From Methylophaga sp. (lineage in GTDB: Bacteria; Pseudomonadota; Gammaproteobacteria; Nitrosococcales; Methylophagaceae): 32,973 bases of DNA. Positions 25,258-31,530 of the stretch are shown here, one piece after another. The position numbers and the translations under genes were made by a program. The stretch lies in assembly GCA_030148085.1 (NCBI GenBank), contig JASBUF010000025.1:1-32973 (forward strand). The letters run 5' to 3'. The notes beneath the pieces are model-generated. The model had not been told where the DNA came from and ran no database searches. It saw only the letters and a program-made list of their open reading frames with translations. Each line of letters begins with the position of its first letter. Position 1 is the first letter of the stretch.

Positions 25258-25836
25258 TTAGCGATCACTGGCCTTATCGGCTTGATGCAACTGGCTGAAA
25301 CGAAATGCCAGATGGCAGAGCAAGGCAATGGCAACATAAAACGCGGTATTGGCAAGGTATTGTGGGTAGTAATCAAACAGACGACTGGCAAGCTCAACGA
25401 GACTCGGATCTGTGTAACGGCCAGAGAACCAATAAAAGCCACCACTACTGAAGATGGTTGCCATGGCTGTAGACACAGTTACGACTGCAGTCAGTGAAAA
25501 CAGTAAGGTCCATTCAGGTTGGTAGTGACGTGCTAACCAACGACCACCTAACCATAAACTGCCATAGGCTGGTAGCAGCATGGAATAAGCAGGGGAAAGA
25601 CAATAACTGCTGACACCACTGATAAACACAGCACTAAAATCTAAAGCCGCTGCCAGGGCAAGTAACAAGGGGAAAGCCCAGCGGCTGCTTAGATAAAATC
25701 CAGCAAGCAGGAACACAGCCCATGAGGCACTAGGCAGAACATTGACCGAGGCGAAATGATGGCCACGCGTGACAATCATCAATACAACAAGCAAGGCACC
25801 AACAATAAGTTGGTACTGACGAGATAAGCTAAACAT
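25258..25836 (-). CDS. Unknown membrane protein, first gene of the cobalamin operon
   Basis: The 192-residue protein has about six hydrophobic helices and a charged C-terminal tail (Gln-Ala-Asp-Lys-Ala-Ser-Asp-Arg). It has no recognisable catalytic motif. A His-His pair follows the first helix, and a Ser-Ser-Tyr-Cys-Leu-Ser-Pro-Ala-Tyr motif lies near residue 78. The start ATG 25836 follows CGGAGA by six bases; a longer frame from 25863 has no such support. Direct control by the upstream cobalamin riboswitch and its position just before bluB suggest a role in B12 metabolism, most simply uptake of cobalt, a corrinoid or a lower-ligand precursor. ECF S-components and the various Cbt proteins are candidates; I cannot place it in a named family. 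Confidence 0.75.
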   Translation of the reverse strand: MFSLSRQYQLIVGALLVVLMIVTRGHHFASVNVLPSASWAVFLLAGFYLSSRWAFPLLLALAAALDFSAVFISGVSSYCLSPAYSMLLPAYGSLWLGGRWLARHYQPEWTLLFSLTAVVTVSTAMATIFSSGGFYWFSGRYTDPSLVELASRLFDYYPQYLANTAFYVAIALLCHLAFRFSQLHQADKASDR

Positions 25837-25880
25837 GAAAATCTCCGGTGTGCCCACCCGCACACAAAAGGTTAGTCGAA

Positions 25881-25898
25881 CATAATCGCGCGATTATG
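25881..25898. repeat. 18-bp perfect palindrome between riboswitch and start of the cob operon
   Basis: CATAATCGCGCGATTATG is its own reverse complement. In the minus-strand transcript it lies 10 bases after the riboswitch core and about 45 bases before the ATG, so it is probably part of the expression platform; a DNA-binding operator is the alternative. Confidence 0.6.
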
Positions 25899-25907
25899 CA
25901 TGGCGAA

Positions 25908-26082
25908 TCAGGCCGGTCTCCGGACTTGCAGTGTTTTGCGTCAAACGCCTTCCCATGTATGTACACAGTGGCGGATGTTTGACCTTAGCTTGCTTACCGT
26001 TGCGGGGGCAGTATCGGCCTTGCTCAGAGGCGCACCGATTTCCCGTTTACTCATCGCCACAACATGACAATGACACCTGAAA
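25908..26082 (-). promoter_or_regulatory. Cobalamin riboswitch of the cob operon
   Basis: On the minus strand the conserved elements occur in order: GGTGTCATT, AAACGGGAAATCGGTGCG, the B12 box core ACTGCCCCCGCAACGGTAAG, GCCACTG, GGGAAGG, and the closing AGTCCGGAGACCGGCC. This is the standard adenosylcobalamin riboswitch. It precedes the unknown membrane protein and eight B12 genes, which it should repress when B12 is present. Confidence 0.96.
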
Positions 26083-26091
26083 CAGGCGCAC

Positions 26092-26121
26092 AGAATAAGA
26101 ATAGGGTGGGTGAATTGTCAA
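26092..26121 (-). promoter_or_regulatory. Promoter of the cob operon
   Basis: A perfect TTGACA (26116-26121) and TATTCT (26092-26097) are 18 bases apart, about 10 bases upstream of the riboswitch. Confidence 0.7.
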
Positions 26122-26175
26122 TGTTAAGACCTAACTTACTAATTGATCCCACTTGAAATTTTTAGCCAATTGGAT

Positions 26176-26204
26176 TTGACTCTCATTAACGCAGTCATTA
26201 TGAT
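26176..26204 (+). promoter_or_regulatory. Promoter of btuB
   Basis: TTGACT (26176-26181) and TATGAT (26199-26204) have a 17-base spacer; transcription should begin near 26211, just before the second riboswitch. Confidence 0.75.
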
Positions 26205-26216
26205 GCGCCGCTGCTT

Positions 26217-26388
26217 TTGGTGCACTGAGTCTCAGTGTTAAACGGGAAACCGGTGAGTCTTTTATAGACAATTCCGGTACTGCCCCCGCAACGGTAAGCG
26301 TTCAACGACAGCCATTTAGCCACTGCGAAATATCGTGGGAAGGCGGCGAGTCGGGCAACAGCCAGAACGTGAGTCCGGATACCGGCCC
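26217..26388 (+). promoter_or_regulatory. Cobalamin riboswitch of btuB
   Basis: Conserved elements in order: GGTGCACTGAG, AAACGGGAAACCGGTGAG, ACTGCCCCCGCAACGGTAAG, GCCACTGCG, GGGAAGGCGG and the final GAGTCCGGATACCGGCC. It lies between a good promoter and btuB and should lower receptor synthesis when cobalamin is plentiful. Confidence 0.97.
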
Positions 26389-26399
26389 GAAGTTTCATG

Positions 26400-26415
26400 A
26401 CAGCTTTAAAGCTGT
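26400..26415. repeat. 16-bp perfect palindrome between the riboswitch and btuB
   Basis: ACAGCTTTAAAGCTGT is its own reverse complement and lies 11 bases after the riboswitch. Further on, AGGAT and ATCCT can pair next to the CAGGAG ribosome site of btuB. Together they are a likely expression platform. Confidence 0.6.
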
Positions 26416-26463
26416 TCCAACATTAACTCAGGATCGCGGGTGAGCGTATCCTCAGGAGACAAT

Positions 26464-28290
26464 ATGAAACATCCCATAAAGGCTCTGCCTTTGCGTGTCT
26501 GCGCGCGTCTTACTTTATCTGCACTGGCTTTATCTGCAGCTTCGACCACACTTGCTGAAACCAGCGAAACTTTTGACACCATGACGGTCACTGCCAACCG
26601 TATGCCAACGGAAAATGCTTTGGCACCGACGACGGTGATTACTCGCGCCGATATTGAACGTCTGCAAATTAATGATTTGCCAAGCTTGCTGTCGCGTTTC
26701 CCTGGCATTGATATGACAATGAGCGGTGGTCTAGGCAAAAGCAGTAGCATCTTCATGCGTGGTACTAACTCTGACCACGTACTGTTTCTGGTTGATGGTG
26801 TGAAGTGGTTCTCTGCAACAAGTGGCGGTGCGGCCATTCAGGATTTTCCTGTTAGTCAGATTGAACGTATAGAAATCGTCCGGGGCCCACGTTCTGGCCT
26901 GTATGGTTCAGAAGCCATCGGCGGTGTAATTCAGATCTTCACTCGGCAGGCAAAAACCGGCTTTACACCATATGGCGAAGTCTCTGTTGGTAGTCACAAT
27001 GCACAAGCTGTCACTGCCGGTGCGGCAGGGGGGAATGCCTCTACCAGTTACAACGTGACCGTGAACCATTCTTCAACCAATGGTATTAATGCCAGGGAAG
27101 AAAATGATCCCGATCACGATGGTTATCGTAATAAAAGTGTTTCGGCTAAACTGTCTCACCAGCTTACTGATGACTGGTCAGTTGGCCTGAATTTCCTACG
27201 TGCCGAGGGTGATAACGAATACGACGGTTTCACGCCAACAAATGACCATACTGCAGATACTGTGCAACAGGTTATGGGCTTTAACAGCGGTTATCAGGTC
27301 ACCGATAATTGGTCATTTCAATTTCAGCTGTCAGAATCACGTGATCAACTGGAAGACTTTACCAACAACATTTCTAGTGGCGTATTCGATACTCGTCACC
27401 GTTTGGTCAGTATCAAGAATCTGATTGATATTGCGCCGGGTCACCTCTTGAATATTGGTTTTGACTACGAACACGATAAAGTCACCAGTTCAAACGAATA
27501 CTCCGAGAAGTCACGGGATAATAGAGCGCCTTACATCAGCTGGCAGGCAGAAGTTGATCGTTTTAGCTGGTTGTTGAGTGCAAGACATGACAGCAACGAG
27601 GCATATGGCTCTAAAAACACAGGTACAGCAGAAGCAGGATTCTATCTCACCGACAACCTGCAGTTGGTTGCTAATGTCGGCACCGGCTTCAAAGCTCCAA
27701 CATTTAACCAGCTTTACTGGCCTGATCAGGGTTTCTTCGTCGGAAATCCTGAGCTTAAACCAGAAAAATCAAAAAGTTATGGTTTAGGTTTGATCGGCAG
27801 TGCTGATTGGGGAACCTGGTCGGTTCATAGCTATCACACTGATATCCGTGACTTGCTGATTTATCAGTTCCCAACGACTCAAAACGTCGATGAAGCTGAA
27901 ATTGAAGGTATCGAGTTTGACATCGCCACGGCTATTCTGGGGTGGCAGGTGAGTTTCAATGCGGCCTTCCTGAACCCTGAAGATAAAGAAACTGATAAAA
28001 CGCTACGCCGTCGGGCACAACGTATGGCAAATCTGCATGTTGACCGTCAGTTTGGTAAGTGGGCAACGGGAGCAAGCTGGAAATTAGTTGGACACCGTTA
28101 TGACGATGCTGCCAACACTAACCGTTTAGGTGGTTACGGTCTGCTTGATTTACGCCTGACATATCAGTTTGCTGATGACTGGTCAGCCAAGCTCAGTGCC
28201 AGTAATGTGTTCGATAAGAAATATCAGACAGTCCCTACCTATAATAGCTTGGACAGAACAGTGATGTTTACGCTGACTTACCAACCTTAA
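26464..28290 (+). CDS. btuB: Outer-membrane vitamin B12 receptor BtuB
   Basis: The 608-residue TonB-dependent receptor imports cobalamin across the outer membrane. A signal peptide of ~30 residues is followed by a TonB box-like Asp-Thr-Met-Thr-Val-Thr-Ala-Asn-Arg. The plug domain has Leu-Leu-Ser-Arg-Phe-Pro-Gly-Ile-Asp, Phe-Met-Arg-Gly-Thr-Asn-Ser-Asp-His-Val-Leu-Phe-Leu-Val-Asp-Gly and Ile-Glu-Ile-Val-Arg-Gly-Pro. The 22-strand barrel ends with a terminal Phe-Thr-Leu-Thr-Tyr-Gln-Pro. I choose ATG 26464, four bases after AGGAGAC, over an in-frame GTG at 26440. The adjoining cobalamin riboswitch makes the substrate assignment strong. The partners BtuF, BtuC and BtuD are not in the window. Confidence 0.95.
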   Translation: MKHPIKALPLRVCARLTLSALALSAASTTLAETSETFDTMTVTANRMPTENALAPTTVITRADIERLQINDLPSLLSRFPGIDMTMSGGLGKSSSIFMRGTNSDHVLFLVDGVKWFSATSGGAAIQDFPVSQIERIEIVRGPRSGLYGSEAIGGVIQIFTRQAKTGFTPYGEVSVGSHNAQAVTAGAAGGNASTSYNVTVNHSSTNGINAREENDPDHDGYRNKSVSAKLSHQLTDDWSVGLNFLRAEGDNEYDGFTPTNDHTADTVQQVMGFNSGYQVTDNWSFQFQLSESRDQLEDFTNNISSGVFDTRHRLVSIKNLIDIAPGHLLNIGFDYEHDKVTSSNEYSEKSRDNRAPYISWQAEVDRFSWLLSARHDSNEAYGSKNTGTAEAGFYLTDNLQLVANVGTGFKAPTFNQLYWPDQGFFVGNPELKPEKSKSYGLGLIGSADWGTWSVHSYHTDIRDLLIYQFPTTQNVDEAEIEGIEFDIATAILGWQVSFNAAFLNPEDKETDKTLRRRAQRMANLHVDRQFGKWATGASWKLVGHRYDDAANTNRLGGYGLLDLRLTYQFADDWSAKLSASNVFDKKYQTVPTYNSLDRTVMFTLTYQP

Positions 28291-28304
28291 TTAAGCTTCC
28301 CCTT

Positions 28305-28345
28305 AGCCCGGCTCCTGTTAGACACAGAAAGCCGGGCTTTTTTTT
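28305..28345 (+). terminator. Rho-independent terminator after btuB
   Basis: AGCCCGGCT and AGCCGGGCT form a nine-pair stem with a 16-base loop, followed by a run of eight T. Confidence 0.92.
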
Positions 28346-28442
28346 GCAAGTACCGTGCTGGACTCTTCTGAACAGTTAAAACTGGTCACAACTAGTGCCA
28401 ATCTCTTACAATGAGGCACTTTCCCTTTATGTTTCACAGATA

Positions 28443-29630
28443 ATGACAGATAAATTCAAAGACAAGGGCTTTGCCACCCGTGCCGTGCGCGTAGGACATC
28501 GAAGAACCGCGGAAGGTGAGCAGTCTGAACCGATTTTCCCGACATCCAGCTTTACCTTTGACAGCGCAGAGCAAGCTGCAGCGCGCTTTGCGGGTGAGGA
28601 GCCGGGCAATATTTATTCGCGTTTTACCAACCCGACAGTGCGTACCTTTGAAGAGCGCCTTGCTGCGCTGGAAGGCGCTGAGTCAACGGTAGCGACTTCC
28701 TCCGGTATGTCGGCGATTCTGTCTACGATGATGGCGCTGCTGCAAGCGGGCGACCATATCGTTTCGTCAATGAGCATTTTCGGCACGACCCGGGTCTTGT
28801 TTGATAAATACCTGAGCAAATTCGGCATCAGTACGAACTATGTGAAACTCTCTGATCTGGATGATTGGAAAAAGGCAATTACGCCGCAAACCAAGATCCT
28901 GTTTTTGGAAACACCGTCCAATCCATTGAATGAAATTGCCGATCTGGAAGCCTTATCCGCGTTGGCGAAAGAAAACGGATGTCTGCTGGTGGTGGATAAC
29001 TGCTTCTGTACGCCAGCCTTGCAGCAACCATTGAAATTCGGTGCTGATATCGTTGTGCATTCGGCTACCAAATATATAGATGGTCAGGGCCGTTGCATCG
29101 GTGGCGCCGTTGTCGGCGATGCTCAGCTTGTGGGTGAAGATGTTTACGGATTTTTGCGTACCGCTGGCCCAACCATGAGTCCGTTTAATGCCTGGACGTT
29201 TATGAAAGGGCTGGAAACGCTCGACTTACGCATGAAAGCGCATTCAGCGTCTGCGCTGGAACTGGCAACCTGGTTAGAGCAGCAGTCTGCGGTGAGCAAG
29301 GTGTTTTATGCTGGTCTACCGACTCATCCTCAGCATGAACTGGCTAAAAAACAGCAGTCTGCGTTCGGTGGCATTATCGCCTTTGAAATCAAGGGCGGAA
29401 AGCAGGATGCATGGAAGCTGATTAACTCGCTGGAATGGATTTCCATTACCGCTAATCTGGGTGATAGCAAAACGACCATTACGCATCCGGCGACGACAAC
29501 ACATGGTCGTCTGACCGATGAAGCACGTGCGCTTGCTGGTATCACCGATGGCATGCTGCGGATTTCAGTCGGCCTCGAAAGTATTGATGATGTCAAGGCC
29601 GATCTGGCTCGCGGCTTCGCGGCTATTTAA
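28443..29630 (+). CDS. metZ: O-succinylhomoserine sulfhydrylase
   Basis: The 395-residue PLP enzyme of the Cys/Met metabolism family forms homocysteine from O-succinylhomoserine and sulfide in methionine synthesis. The Tyr-Ser-Arg-Phe-Thr-Asn-Pro-Thr segment and Ser-Ser-Gly-Met-Ser-Ala-Ile are family marks. The Schiff-base Lys210 is in His-Ser-Ala-Thr-Lys-Tyr-Ile-Asp-Gly-Gln-Gly-Arg, the MetZ form of the motif, which separates it from cystathionine gamma-synthase and lyase. The C-terminal Ser-Val-Gly-Leu-Glu matches. The start is uncertain: ATG 28443 fits homologues but has no good ribosome site; a GTG 16 codons upstream is possible. Confidence 0.92.
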   Translation: MTDKFKDKGFATRAVRVGHRRTAEGEQSEPIFPTSSFTFDSAEQAAARFAGEEPGNIYSRFTNPTVRTFEERLAALEGAESTVATSSGMSAILSTMMALLQAGDHIVSSMSIFGTTRVLFDKYLSKFGISTNYVKLSDLDDWKKAITPQTKILFLETPSNPLNEIADLEALSALAKENGCLLVVDNCFCTPALQQPLKFGADIVVHSATKYIDGQGRCIGGAVVGDAQLVGEDVYGFLRTAGPTMSPFNAWTFMKGLETLDLRMKAHSASALELATWLEQQSAVSKVFYAGLPTHPQHELAKKQQSAFGGIIAFEIKGGKQDAWKLINSLEWISITANLGDSKTTITHPATTTHGRLTDEARALAGITDGMLRISVGLESIDDVKADLARGFAAI

Positions 29631-29648
29631 CACTGCGGCATAAAACCT

Positions 29649-29741
29649 GCATAAGTCACTCCAGACTGCGTGAAACGTCAGATTTTTGTCTCTCCCGATG
29701 TGGCGGGGCAGGCTGACTTAACAAAGATGAGTGACTTATGC
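29649..29741. repeat. 13-bp inverted repeat flanking a 67-bp spacer
   Basis: GCATAAGTCACTC (29649-29661) and GAGTGACTTATGC (29729-29741) are exact reverse complements. The spacer holds a smaller nested inverted repeat (CCCG...CGGG) and TCAG/CTGA. It sits between metZ and the vWA gene, whose start codon follows the right arm. It may be a leader-RNA structure, or a short non-autonomous insertion. Confidence 0.6.
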
Positions 29742-29742
29742 C

Positions 29743-31530
29743 ATGTCATTACGCCATAAATTTGCTTTAATACTGCTGTTACTGGCCTTACTGCCTGTGC
29801 GGCAAGCCGTTGCCGCCACCGAACCGGTCAGCGATGTCCGCGTATTGATCGATGTGTCGGGCAGCATGAAAAAGAATGACCCGCAAAACCTACGCGCACC
29901 TGCCATGCGGATGTTGGTGGGTTTAATGCCGGAACAGAGCCAAGCAGGTGTCTGGACCTTTGCCAAGATGGTCAACATGCTCGTGCCATGGAAGTCGGTG
30001 AATGACGAATGGCGACAGAATGCCATTGATAAATCGAAAGGCATTCATTCCCTTGGTTTGTTTACCAATATCGAACAGGTCCTGCAAAAAGCCACGGCCA
30101 ACCAGAAAGCACCCGATCCCAAATTTCGTCGCAGCATGATTCTACTATCTGATGGTTTCGTCGATATCGAGCCCAACAAAGCGGCGAGCCAAGCTTCGCG
30201 CCAACGTATTCTCGATCAGATCGTCCCCAGGCTGAAAAAGCTCAATATCACTGTACATACCATTGCCTTATCGGATAAGGCCGACCACGAATTGCTCAAG
30301 GCATTATCGATGGCTACTGATGGCTGGTACCGTCAGGCCAACAGTGCAGAAGAGTTGCAACGCATCTTTCTGCATCTGTTCGAACAGGCGACCAGCCGAG
30401 ACAATGTGCCACTGGCCGACAATCAATTCAGCATCGACAGCAGTGTGAAGGAAATGACGGTCTTGGCCTTCCGTAAGCCGGGTACCCCCGCCACGGTACT
30501 GCAGTTACCAGATGGTTCTACAATCAGTCAGGCACAGAAATCTGACAAAGTCCGTTGGCTGAACGAAGCCAGCTTTGATTTAATTACCATCGATAATCCC
30601 GTCACTGGTCAGTGGCAGATCAACGCTGAACTGGATCCGGATAACCGCGTCATGGTGGTGACGGATATGCAACTGCGAACCAGTGACTTGCCCAATAATG
30701 TGCTGGTGGGGGAGCAGTTCGAGTTTGAAGCCACATTGACGGAAAAAGGTGAGGTGATTACCCGTCCCGCCTTTCTGGATCTGGTTGATGGACATCTCAG
30801 CAGGCAGCAGGTGGAACATCAGGAAGACTTAACCTTGCAACGTGAAGCTGATGAAGCCATTTACCGCGCTACCTTGGGTACCGGCTTTGAGGCGGGCCGC
30901 AATGATGTCATCGTGACGATGAGAAGCGCGACGTTTGAGCGTCAACGTCGTCAAAGTATCAACGTGATTGCCTCGCCTATCAGTGTGGAAAGCAGCCAAC
31001 TGGAACAGGCGGCGCGTAGCCACCGGGTTGAAGTTCAGGCTGACAGTAGCTTGATTCAGCCGCAAAGTTTGCAGATCAGTGCCTTACTGCGAGAACAGGA
31101 CGGCAATGAATGGCCATATGAAATGCTTAAAATTGGCGATAACGTCTGGCGGCTGACCATAACTGATCTAGCGCCGGAGTTAGATTACACCTTGTCGCTA
31201 CAACTACGCGGTGAAACGCCGGAAGGCCGAAAAGTCTTCTTATTACCGGAGCCGATTGCCCTGCATGACATGGCTGTTCCGGCCATCGCAGAAGAAACGG
31301 CGAGTGAAATAGTCGACATGCCGGTACAGGAAGAAAGCAGCGTAGAGGAAACGTCGGCAATCAACGAGCCTGATGTGTTGGAAACGACAGTAGAACCGGA
31401 GCCAGCAGCCATGTCAGATACGATGAAGTTATTGATCGGTAATGCGATTATTCTGCTGCTGTTATTGGCAGGCGTGATCTGGTGGCGCAAACAAACGGCA
31501 ATGGCTGTATCGGCAGGAGAGATGATTTAA
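29743..31530 (+). CDS. Exported von Willebrand factor A domain protein
   Basis: The product has 595 residues. A signal peptide (basic Arg-His-Lys, then a Leu-rich core, ending Ala-Val-Ala-Ala) is followed by a vWA domain to about residue 210 with an intact MIDAS Asp37-Val-Ser-Gly-Ser41 and a later Leu-Ser-Asp-Gly. The middle (about 220-500) is beta-rich and Ig-like. It is followed by a Glu/Pro-rich stretch and one C-terminal membrane helix with a short basic tail, so most of the protein is periplasmic and anchored. The family is often seen in marine gammaproteobacteria; its role is unknown. I chose ATG 29743, although a GTG at 29731 would add four residues. The next gene starts immediately after the stop. 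Confidence 0.8.
   Translation: MSLRHKFALILLLLALLPVRQAVAATEPVSDVRVLIDVSGSMKKNDPQNLRAPAMRMLVGLMPEQSQAGVWTFAKMVNMLVPWKSVNDEWRQNAIDKSKGIHSLGLFTNIEQVLQKATANQKAPDPKFRRSMILLSDGFVDIEPNKAASQASRQRILDQIVPRLKKLNITVHTIALSDKADHELLKALSMATDGWYRQANSAEELQRIFLHLFEQATSRDNVPLADNQFSIDSSVKEMTVLAFRKPGTPATVLQLPDGSTISQAQKSDKVRWLNEASFDLITIDNPVTGQWQINAELDPDNRVMVVTDMQLRTSDLPNNVLVGEQFEFEATLTEKGEVITRPAFLDLVDGHLSRQQVEHQEDLTLQREADEAIYRATLGTGFEAGRNDVIVTMRSATFERQRRQSINVIASPISVESSQLEQAARSHRVEVQADSSLIQPQSLQISALLREQDGNEWPYEMLKIGDNVWRLTITDLAPELDYTLSLQLRGETPEGRKVFLLPEPIALHDMAVPAIAEETASEIVDMPVQEESSVEETSAINEPDVLETTVEPEPAAMSDTMKLLIGNAIILLLLLAGVIWWRKQTAMAVSAGEMI

Noticed and set aside
29649-29741. Insertion sequence
   Set aside because: The element is under 100 bases, has no transposase, and no flanking target duplication is visible.
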